A stretch of DNA of 14,639 nt from DASXMR01 sp036495525 (GTDB lineage: Bacteria; Actinomycetota; Actinomycetes; Streptosporangiales; Streptosporangiaceae): the NCBI GenBank assembly GCA_036495525.1, contig DASXMR010000001.1, positions 1 to 14,639 of the forward strand. Reading direction: 5' to 3'. The notes beneath the pieces are model-generated. The model ran no database searches and was not told where the DNA came from. It worked only from the letters and a program-made list of their open reading frames with translations. Positions within the stretch are counted from its first letter, which is position 1. Each line of letters opens with the position of its first letter. Shown here one piece after another: positions 6,288 through 12,282 of this stretch. Made by a program: the position numbers and the translations under genes.

Positions 6288-7994
6288 ATGTCCGAGCGGG
6301 CGTCAGGACCGGGGAAGCGGCCGGGCCGTGCGGCCGGCCGGTCCGGGCGGCCGCGCTCGGGTGAGCGGAAAGAGAAGGCTGCGCCGGGCCCGGCGTCAGG
6401 TGCCGCGAAACTCGACCGGTACCAGAGCATGCGCGACTTCAACCGCACTCCTGAGCCGTCGGGCGCGGCGCCGGGAGCGGAGGACGGCCATGTCAGGTTT
6501 GTGGTGCAGCGGCACCGTGCTCGCAGGCTGCACTATGACCTGAGGTTCGAGATCGACGGGGTGCTGGCGAGCTGGGCCGTGCCCAAGGGCCCGACGCTGG
6601 ACCCGAAGTCCAGGCGGATGGCCGTGCACGTCGAGGACCATCCGATCGAGTACCTCAACTTCGAGGGCGTGATCCCGTCGGGGGAGTACGGCGGCGGTGA
6701 CGTGATCGTCTGGGACCGCGGTACCTGGGCGCCGCACGAAACCGACGACCCGGCCGCTGCGGTGGCGGCCGGGGAGCTGCACGCCGACATGTACGGCCAG
6801 AAGCTGCGGGGGCGCTTCGTGCTGGTCCGCACCGGCCGGAACTCCTCCGACCAGAGCCAGTGGCTGCTGCTGCATAAGGATGACGAGTTCGCCGTGCCTG
6901 GCTGGGACCCCGAGGACCATCCGCTGTCGGTGCTCAGCGGCCGCACCAACGACGGAGTCAGGGCCGACCCCGAGCGGATGTGGCGCTCCGACCTGCCGGT
7001 CGCTGAGGCGTCGGTCGAGCTCCGCGAGCCGTCGGTGGCCGCGCCGGAACCAGCCGAGCTGGCCGAGCTGGACGCCCTGGGCAGCGGCGGCACCTGGGAG
7101 ATCTTCGGCCGCAGGCTGAAGCTCACCAACCTGGACAAGGATCTGTTCCCGCCCCGGCCGGGCGTTGATGAGGAGCCGGTGACCAAGCGGGAGCTGATCA
7201 GCTACGCGGCCAGGATCGCCCCGGTGATCCTGCCGTACCTGGCTGGACGGCCGCTGAACATGAACCGTTTCCCCGGCGGCGCCAGCACCAAGGGGTTCTG
7301 GCACAAGCAGCTCCCCGAGCACGCGCCGGACTGGGTGCCGCGCTGGGACAACCCCGAGGCCAGCTCCGGCAAGACCTCCACCTACCTGGTCGTGGACGAG
7401 CCGGCCGCGCTGGTCTGGGCAGCGAACTTCGGCGCGCTTGAGTGGCACGCCTGGACCTCGCGCGCCGAGCAGCAGCGGCTGCCAACCTACGTGCTGATCG
7501 ACATCGACCCTGGCACGTCCACCACCTGGGAGGACGTGCTGGTGCTCGCTCGCCTGCACCGCGCCGCGCTGCAGCACATGGGCGTGCGCGCGCAGCCCAA
7601 GCTGACCGGCAGGCGCGGCATCCAGATCTGGGTGCCGGTCGCGCCGGGTCCCGGTTTCGAGGAGACGAGAGCCTGGGCCGAGCAGCTGTCCAAGGCGGTC
7701 GGCGCTGTCGTGCCCGAGCTGGTCAGCTGGAAGTGGGACGTGCGCGAGCGCGGCGGCCTGGCCAGGCTCGACTACACGCAGAACGTGCACAATAAGACGC
7801 TGGTCGCCCCCTACAGCCCGCGTGCCGCGGCCGGCGCCCCGGTGTCCGCGCCGATCGACTGGGACGAGCTGGACGACCCGGGCCTGCGGCCCGACTCGTT
7901 CACTATCAGGACGATGCCCGAGCGCGTCGCCGAGCGCGGCGACGTGTTCCGCCCGGTTCTGGCCGCCGACCAGGTCCTCCCGCCCATCAAGTAG
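6288..7994 (+). CDS. LigD-like protein: 3'-phosphoesterase plus polymerase (PE-POL), no ligase domain
   Basis: The 568-residue protein begins with a basic disordered tail (1-40), followed by a LigD phosphoesterase domain (about 50-205): FVVQRHRARRLHYDLRFEIDG gives H76, H82, D84 and R86 (outline), then WAVPKGP, HVEDHP (H114, H118) and FEGVIPSGEYGGGDVIVWDRG. After an acidic linker comes the LigD archaeo-eukaryotic primase-like polymerase domain (about 268-555): LTNLDKDLFP, FPGGASTKGFWHK, the metal site IDIDPG (D405, D407), and LDYTQN (D495) with APYSPRAAAGAPVS. PE trims 3' ends and POL adds (ribo)nucleotides during Ku-dependent end joining. The ATP-dependent ligase domain of full LigD is absent, and no Ku gene is in view. 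In the motif usually written S/T-G-x-x-G-L-H the histidine is glutamine here (TGRRGIQ, Q446), so nucleotide handling may differ. A leaderless start at 6288 is likely. Confidence 0.92.
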   Translation: MSERASGPGKRPGRAAGRSGRPRSGERKEKAAPGPASGAAKLDRYQSMRDFNRTPEPSGAAPGAEDGHVRFVVQRHRARRLHYDLRFEIDGVLASWAVPKGPTLDPKSRRMAVHVEDHPIEYLNFEGVIPSGEYGGGDVIVWDRGTWAPHETDDPAAAVAAGELHADMYGQKLRGRFVLVRTGRNSSDQSQWLLLHKDDEFAVPGWDPEDHPLSVLSGRTNDGVRADPERMWRSDLPVAEASVELREPSVAAPEPAELAELDALGSGGTWEIFGRRLKLTNLDKDLFPPRPGVDEEPVTKRELISYAARIAPVILPYLAGRPLNMNRFPGGASTKGFWHKQLPEHAPDWVPRWDNPEASSGKTSTYLVVDEPAALVWAANFGALEWHAWTSRAEQQRLPTYVLIDIDPGTSTTWEDVLVLARLHRAALQHMGVRAQPKLTGRRGIQIWVPVAPGPGFEETRAWAEQLSKAVGAVVPELVSWKWDVRERGGLARLDYTQNVHNKTLVAPYSPRAAAGAPVSAPIDWDELDDPGLRPDSFTIRTMPERVAERGDVFRPVLAADQVLPPIK

Positions 7995-8001
7995 CCGACG
8001 A

Positions 8002-8033
8002 GCCCGCGGCGGGCCCGCTGGCCGACTGCCAGC
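8002..8033 (+). terminator. Two adjacent hairpins after the PE-POL gene
   Basis: GCCCG/CGGGC folds at 8002-8014 with a three-base loop. GCTGGC/GCCAGC folds at 8017-8033 with a five-base loop. Both start within 25 bases of the stop codon at 7994 and have no T-run. This is a plausible but weak terminator. Confidence 0.4.
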
Positions 8034-8067
8034 CCAGCAACCGGCAGCCGGCCGACGCGCATCGGTT

Positions 8068-8089
8068 CTTCACCCGACCGTCACCTGAT
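8068..8089 (+). promoter_or_regulatory. PHO-box-like direct repeat (putative PhoP operator)
   Basis: There are two abutting 11-base units, CTTCACCCGAC (8068-8078) and CGTCACCTGAT (8079-8089). Positions 2-9 of each match the Streptomyces PhoP direct-repeat-unit consensus G(G/T)TCAYYYR(G/C)G. The site is 117 bases upstream of a secreted phosphatase gene, the kind of gene PhoP activates under phosphate limitation. A -10-like CATTCT lies at 8104-8109. The assignment is inferred from sequence alone. Confidence 0.5.
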
Positions 8090-8132
8090 GTAGGCCGCCG
8101 CGCCATTCTGCGAGAGCCATAACTACTACAGG

Positions 8133-8198
8133 GTTGGTAGCAGTCTATGCCGGGACATTGCCGGCTCAAGTATGCCCTCGGCTACCAACTACCGGTAG
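8133..8198 (+). promoter_or_regulatory. Structured leader: inverted repeat and palindrome next to the ribosome binding site
   Basis: GTTGGTAGC at 8133-8141 is the exact reverse complement of GCTACCAAC at 8181-8189. Immediately after it, CTACCGGTAG at 8189-8198 is a perfect palindrome whose right half overlaps the Shine-Dalgarno AGGAG (8197-8201) of the gene at 8207. The GGTAG of the first arm can pair with either CTACC copy, so two alternative folds are possible. It matches no riboswitch class I recognise. Confidence 0.4.
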
Positions 8199-8206
8199 GA
8201 GCACAG

Positions 8207-9958
8207 ATGTCATCTCGACGAACCAGGGGCCTTGCCCTGGCCGCCGCGGCCGCCGCGAGCGCGGTCGCCGTAGCCCTGGCGGCCCCGGCCGCCTTCGCCC
8301 ATCCGCTATCGCAGGGGAACGGGGGCGGCAACGGCCACCACGGCGTGTCCCGGCACGTCCTGCTGCTGTCGGTGGACGGGCTGCATGAGAGCGACCTCGC
8401 GTTCTACGTCAAGGCCAGGCCTGACTCGGCCCTTGCGCAGCTCGTGAGCAACGGCGTCGACTACACCGGCGCCAAGACCACGCTGCCGTCGGACTCTTTC
8501 CCCGGCATGGTCGCCCAGCTGACCGGCGCCGGGCCGGGCACGAGCGGCGTCTACTACGACGACACGTTCAACCACGCGCTGCTGCCGCCGGGAACGCTGA
8601 ACTGCTCCGATGCGGCGCTGGGCACTGAAGTGGCCTGGACCGAGGCCGCCGACCGCTCACAGAACCCGATCACGCTCGATGCCGGGGAGAACCTGCCGGG
8701 CTCCGCGCTCGCCGCGCTGCCGACCAACAGCCTTGCCCAGACCCTCGCCGAGGCGCCGGCGCTGACCAGCGAGATCCTGAAGATGACACCGAACGCGCAG
8801 GCGCTGCTCAACCCGGCCGCGCTGCCGGTCGACCCGGCAACCTGCCTGCCGATCTACCCGCACAACTACCTGCGGGTTAACACGGTCTTCAACGTGGTCC
8901 GGGCAGCCGGCGGGCGTACCGCCTGGTCGGACAAGCATCCGGCCTACGAGATCCTCAACGGCCCGTCGGGGACGGGCGTCCAGGACCTCTTCACGCCGGA
9001 GATCAACAGCGTCGCGGACGCTGCCGGCGACGACTGGACCACCGACAACGCCCTGACCATGGAGTACGACAACTTCAAGGTCCAGGCGATCCTCAACGAG
9101 ATCAACGGCTTCGACCACTCGGGTGCCCAGAAGGTCGGTACCCCGGCCATCTTCGGGATGAACTTCCAGACCGTCTCGACCGGCGAGAAGCTGCCGGTCT
9201 CCGAGGGCCTAAAGGGCGGTTACAACGCCGACGGCACGCCCGGCCCGCTGCTCATGCGCTCGCTCGACTACGTGAGCAACGCAGTGGGGGAAATGTTGCA
9301 GCGCATCAGGGACGACGGCCTGGCCAGCAGCACGATGATCATCCTGTCGGCCAAGCACGGCCAGTCGCCGATCGACCCGAACCTGCTGCGCCGGGTGGAC
9401 GACTCGAAGATCCTCAGCGGCCTCGACGCTGCCTGGACTGCGGCCCACCCGGGCGCCGGCCCGCTGGTCGCGTTCGCGGTCGATGACGACGCGATGCTGA
9501 TCTGGCTGACCGACCACTCGCCGGCGGCGCTGGCCTTCGCGAAGAACTACCTGCTGACGCACTCGGCGCCGGCGAACACGATCAACGATCCGAAGGGGAC
9601 GTTCTCGACGACGGTCGCCGCCTCCGGGCTGACCAAGGTCTTCACCGGCGCTGACGCCGACAAGTTCCTGGGCGCCCGGGTCGGCGACACGCATGCGCCG
9701 GACATCTTCGGGGTGGCGCAGCACGGTGTCGTCTACACCGGCGGCGTGAGCAAGATCGCCGAGCACGGCGGCGCGGCCGACGACGACCGCGATGTCGCGC
9801 TCGTGGTCTCCGGCGCTGGCGTGCGGGCGGGCCGGACCATCAGCGGCCCGGTGCTGACCACTCAGATCGCGCCGACAATCCTGCAGCTGCTCGGCCTCGA
9901 CCCGCGGGCGCTCGACGCGGTCCGGCAGGACCACACACGGGCGCTGCCCGGTCTCTAA
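8207..9958 (+). CDS. Secreted alkaline-phosphatase-superfamily phosphatase / phosphodiesterase
   Basis: The 583-residue precursor has a signal peptide: basic MSSRRTRG, an alanine-rich hydrophobic core, and a probable cleavage after APAAFA (residue 31). The mature enzyme shows the phosphodiesterase fold: LLLSVDGLH (D57), the nucleophile segment TLPSDSFPGM (S97 in the usual Thr position), ILSAKHGQSPID (K383, H384) and IAEHGGAADDDRDVALVVSG (H520), ending in a helix TQIAPTILQLLGLDP typical of the superfamily. The second metal motif, usually DHG, reads KHG, and a clear DxxGH motif is missing, so the metal site is of a variant type. The substrate is unknown. ATG 8207 is chosen over a GTG/ATG-like start at 8147 because AGGAG lies five bases upstream and it places the signal peptide at the N-terminus. 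A PHO-box-like repeat upstream suggests phosphate control, and a strong terminator follows. Confidence 0.88.
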   Translation: MSSRRTRGLALAAAAAASAVAVALAAPAAFAHPLSQGNGGGNGHHGVSRHVLLLSVDGLHESDLAFYVKARPDSALAQLVSNGVDYTGAKTTLPSDSFPGMVAQLTGAGPGTSGVYYDDTFNHALLPPGTLNCSDAALGTEVAWTEAADRSQNPITLDAGENLPGSALAALPTNSLAQTLAEAPALTSEILKMTPNAQALLNPAALPVDPATCLPIYPHNYLRVNTVFNVVRAAGGRTAWSDKHPAYEILNGPSGTGVQDLFTPEINSVADAAGDDWTTDNALTMEYDNFKVQAILNEINGFDHSGAQKVGTPAIFGMNFQTVSTGEKLPVSEGLKGGYNADGTPGPLLMRSLDYVSNAVGEMLQRIRDDGLASSTMIILSAKHGQSPIDPNLLRRVDDSKILSGLDAAWTAAHPGAGPLVAFAVDDDAMLIWLTDHSPAALAFAKNYLLTHSAPANTINDPKGTFSTTVAASGLTKVFTGADADKFLGARVGDTHAPDIFGVAQHGVVYTGGVSKIAEHGGAADDDRDVALVVSGAGVRAGRTISGPVLTTQIAPTILQLLGLDPRALDAVRQDHTRALPGL

Positions 9959-9970
9959 CCCTGCTTTCTC

Positions 9971-10020
9971 CGTGTTGTCCGCGCTATCCCGGCATTGCCG
10001 TGGATAGCGCGGACAACACG
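9971..10020 (+). terminator. Strong intrinsic terminator-like hairpin
   Basis: A perfect 19-base inverted repeat, 9971-9989 with 10002-10020, begins 12 bases after the phosphatase stop codon. The 12-base loop can itself pair CGGC with GCCG, extending the stem to about 23 pairs with one bulged T. No long T-run follows, as is common in actinobacteria. Confidence 0.88.
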
Positions 10021-10075
10021 CTTTCCGCCCAGAGCGGGATTGGGCACCAGTGCCATCGCGAGGTGACCCTTGCCC

Positions 10076-10107
10076 CGCCGGGCTGGCTGACGGCCCGGCG
10101 CTAGCAT
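10076..10107 (+). promoter_or_regulatory. Inverted repeat and -10-like element before the ABC exporter operon
   Basis: CGCCGGGC at 10076-10083 is the exact reverse complement of GCCCGGCG at 10093-10100, with nine bases between. TAGCAT at 10102-10107 fits TANNNT and lies just downstream, eight bases before ATG 10116. The repeat covers the place where RNA polymerase would bind, so it could be an operator. No regulator gene is adjacent. Confidence 0.35.
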
Positions 10108-10115
10108 GTGAGGCA

Positions 10116-11108
10116 ATGGGCACCACGCAGGCGCGTGCCGCCGACAGCGCGGCAGGCCGTGGCGGGGCGGCGATCCACACCGAGGACCTGACCAAGGTCT
10201 ATCCCGGCACCGATTTTGCGGCTGTCGATCACCTGAACCTCGACGTCCGGGCGGGCGAGATCTTCGGCTTGCTTGGCCCTAACGGGGCAGGCAAGACGAC
10301 CACAGCAGGCATCCTGACCACCCGCGTCGTGCCGACATCGGGCCAGGCGTTCATTGCCGGGGTGGACGTGGCCGCGCACCCGGTGCTTGCCAAGCAGCTC
10401 AGCGGGATCGTCTCCCAGCAGAACACGCTTGACCGCCAGCTCACCGTCTGGGAAAACCTGTACTTCCACGGCCGCCTGTTCGGCATGGGCCAGCGTGCCT
10501 CCCGGCAGACCGCTGACGAGCTGCTGGAGCAGTTCCAGCTGTCCCGGTGGGCGAAGGCCTCGGTCTACGCGCTGTCCGGCGGCATGGCGCAGCGGCTGAT
10601 GGTGGCGCGGGCGATCTTCCACCGGCCATCGGTGCTGTTCCTGGACGAGCCGACGGCAGGCCTTGACCCGCAGAGCCGGCTGGCGCTGTGGGACCTGCTC
10701 GGCCAGCTGCACCGCGACGGCCAGACGATCCTGCTGACCACCCATTACATGGAGGAGGCCGACCAGCTCTGCGAGCGGGTCGCGATCATGGACCACGGCC
10801 GGATCCTCGCGGTGGACACCCCGGCCGCGCTCAAGCAGAGCATCGGCGCCGACACCGTGGTCACGGTGAAGACCACCGGCGACCCGGCCAGGCTCGGCGA
10901 GCTGCTCGCCAGCGACATCGAGGGAGTGACCAGGACCCGGCAGGCTGACGGCGCGCTTGAGCTGCACGTCCAGGGCAGCGAGCGGCTTGCACCGCGCATC
11001 GTCCTGGCGGCAGAACGAGGCGGTTTCGAGCTGGTCGACCTGTCCATCGCCGAGCCGAGCCTGGAAACCGTGTTTATCCAGCTGACCGGCAAGGAGCTGC
11101 GGGACTGA
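10116..11108 (+). CDS. ABC transporter ATP-binding protein, DrrA-like exporter ATPase
   Basis: The 330-residue protein has all the ABC motifs in order: Walker A GPNGAGKT (54-61), Q-loop Q101 in VSQQNTL, signature LSGGM (153-157), Walker B VLFLDE (173-178) and switch His210 in TTHYMEEADQ. The C-terminal ~80 residues (from about 245) form the extra domain typical of DrrA/NatA-type exporters, ending SLETVFIQLTGKELRD. It powers export through the membrane partner encoded next, with drugs, lipids or natural products as possible cargo; the sequence does not say which. ATG 10116 is chosen because TGAGG lies a few bases upstream. A GTG at 10050 would add 22 residues with no family resemblance. Its TGA stop shares one base with the start of the permease gene (TGATG). 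Confidence 0.93.
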   Translation: MGTTQARAADSAAGRGGAAIHTEDLTKVYPGTDFAAVDHLNLDVRAGEIFGLLGPNGAGKTTTAGILTTRVVPTSGQAFIAGVDVAAHPVLAKQLSGIVSQQNTLDRQLTVWENLYFHGRLFGMGQRASRQTADELLEQFQLSRWAKASVYALSGGMAQRLMVARAIFHRPSVLFLDEPTAGLDPQSRLALWDLLGQLHRDGQTILLTTHYMEEADQLCERVAIMDHGRILAVDTPAALKQSIGADTVVTVKTTGDPARLGELLASDIEGVTRTRQADGALELHVQGSERLAPRIVLAAERGGFELVDLSIAEPSLETVFIQLTGKELRD

Positions 11109-11986
11109 TGGCGACCACCACGGCAGAGCAGGCACCAGCCAGGCCGATCGGCGGGCCGGCCAGGTCGGCTGCCACGTCGAGCTGGATCGCCCTTGGCGCG
11201 CTGCTGCTGCGCGACCTGGTGGTGCTGCGCAAGCACCAGTGGGAGTTCGTGCTCCGCACGCTCATCCAGCCGTTCCTGCTGTGCTTTGTGTTCCTGTACG
11301 TGTTCCCGAAGATCGGCCAGGGCATCGGCGGGCACGGCAGCGCCGCCCAGTCGGCCTTCGCCACCGTGCTGGTGCCCGGCGTGGTCGGGATCTCGGTGAT
11401 GTTCCAGGGCGTCCAGTCCATCGCGCTGGCCATGGCGCAGGAGTTCGGCTTCACCAGGGAGATCGAGGACCGGGTGCAGGCCCCGTGCCCGATCTGGCTG
11501 GTCGCCATCGCCAAGGTGCTGTCAGGCGCAGCCCAGGGCGTGCTGTCGGCGTTCATCGTGCTTCCGATCGCCGCTGTCGTGCACGCACCGGGGGTGCAGG
11601 CGCACCTGACCTTGCACTGGTGGCTGATCGTGACGTTCGTCCCGCTGGCCGCCGTCGCGATGGCCGGCCTCGGCCTGCTGCTCGGCACCAGCTTCGAGCC
11701 GCGCAACATCGGGCTGATGTTCGGCTTCATCATCCTGCCGATCACGTTCCTCGGCGGCACGTACTACTCGTGGACGAAGCTGGCCCCGGTGACCGTCGGC
11801 GGCTGGCACTGGCTGCAGACGCTGGTGCTGGTGAACCCGCTGATCTACGTGAACGAGGGGATGCGGGCAGCGTTCACCACCTTCCCGCACCTGCACCTGT
11901 TCGTGATCTACCCGGTGGTCTTCGCGTTCGGCGCGGTGTTCCTGGCCATCGGCCTGCACAACTTCCGCCGCCGCGTCCTCTCCTAA
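11108..11986 (+). CDS. ABC-2 type transporter permease, DrrB-like
   Basis: The 292-residue membrane protein has a short cytoplasmic N-terminus and about six hydrophobic segments (roughly 53-67, 86-108, 130-158, 170-194, 200-217, 264-284). The layout and phrases such as RDLVVLRKHQWEFVLRTLIQP (outline), EFGFTREIEDRVQAPCPIW (the conserved coupling loop that contacts the ATPase) and LGGTYYSWTKLAP match the ABC-2 export permease family. It forms the membrane channel for the DrrA-like ATPase encoded immediately upstream, and the TGATG overlap implies coupled translation. The operon contains only these two genes and ends in a hairpin at 11999-12030. Confidence 0.92.
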   Translation: MATTTAEQAPARPIGGPARSAATSSWIALGALLLRDLVVLRKHQWEFVLRTLIQPFLLCFVFLYVFPKIGQGIGGHGSAAQSAFATVLVPGVVGISVMFQGVQSIALAMAQEFGFTREIEDRVQAPCPIWLVAIAKVLSGAAQGVLSAFIVLPIAAVVHAPGVQAHLTLHWWLIVTFVPLAAVAMAGLGLLLGTSFEPRNIGLMFGFIILPITFLGGTYYSWTKLAPVTVGGWHWLQTLVLVNPLIYVNEGMRAAFTTFPHLHLFVIYPVVFAFGAVFLAIGLHNFRRRVLS

Positions 11987-11998
11987 CCCAGTCGCCAC

Positions 11999-12030
11999 CC
12001 CCGCACTGCCCCGGCCTTCGGGGCGCGGGG
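11999..12030 (+). terminator. Two-tier terminator hairpin after the exporter operon
   Basis: The inner stem GCCCCG (12008-12013) with CGGGGC (12019-12024) closes a five-base loop. It is extended by the outer stem CCCCGC (11999-12004) with GCGGGG (12025-12030), leaving a three-base bulge. It starts 12 bases after the permease stop codon and has no T-run. Confidence 0.7.
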
Positions 12031-12128
12031 CCTGCCGGTGCGCCGCGGCCCCGACCCGGCAACCGCAGCGCGGAAGCCCCGCTGTCGTCCTGGCATCAGC
12101 AGAGTTCCCGAGCTGCCGTCCTGACGAA

Positions 12129-12173
12129 CTGACCTCCGCGTTATTCCGCGGAAACGCGGAACCGCTCGGTCAG
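12129..12173 (+). promoter_or_regulatory. Nested inverted repeat upstream of the DUF2235 gene
   Basis: CTGACC plus TCCGCGTT (12129-12142, contiguous) pairs with AACGCGGA (12153-12160) and GGTCAG (12168-12173), leaving a seven-base bulge. The 10-base loop region overlaps a perfect palindrome, TTCCGCGGAA (12144-12153). It could be an operator or an RNA hairpin in the leader. The rest of the gap before the gene (11987-12282) shows no coding capacity. Confidence 0.4.
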
Positions 12174-12238
12174 ATGCAGTTCGCGGGAGCTCATACGGGA
12201 AAGACCGTTGCGCAGGTAGTGTCACGGACGCCATTCGC

Positions 12239-12279
12239 CGTTAATCTCTAAGTCATTCTTGCGAGTGGGGGGATTAACG
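12239..12279 (+). promoter_or_regulatory. 8-bp inverted repeat enclosing the DUF2235 ribosome binding site
   Basis: CGTTAATC (12239-12246) is the reverse complement of GATTAACG (12272-12279). The G-rich Shine-Dalgarno stretch GGGGGG (about 12267-12272) lies at the edge of the loop, and ATG 12283 follows four bases after the second arm. A hairpin here could limit ribosome access. The two TTAA-containing arms stand out in this GC-rich region. Confidence 0.35.
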
Positions 12280-12282
12280 TTG

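Noticed and set aside
6396..7790. Long minus-strand open frame (464 codons) opposite the PE-POL gene
   Set aside because: It is the antisense of a gene with clear catalytic motifs. It is rich in Arg, Gln, Val and His in the pattern produced by reading GC-rich codons backwards, and shows no domain.
8147..8206. A longer start for the secreted phosphatase at 8147
   Set aside because: It would bury the signal peptide behind 20 residues and lacks a ribosome binding site. ATG 8207 has AGGAG at good spacing.
9209..10195. Minus-strand open frame (328 codons) across the phosphatase 3' end
   Set aside because: It runs through the terminator hairpin and opposite conserved motifs, with no recognisable family.
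10101..11135. Minus-strand open frame (344 codons) opposite the ABC ATPase
   Set aside because: It is antisense to a gene with a complete set of ABC motifs and has no domain of its own.
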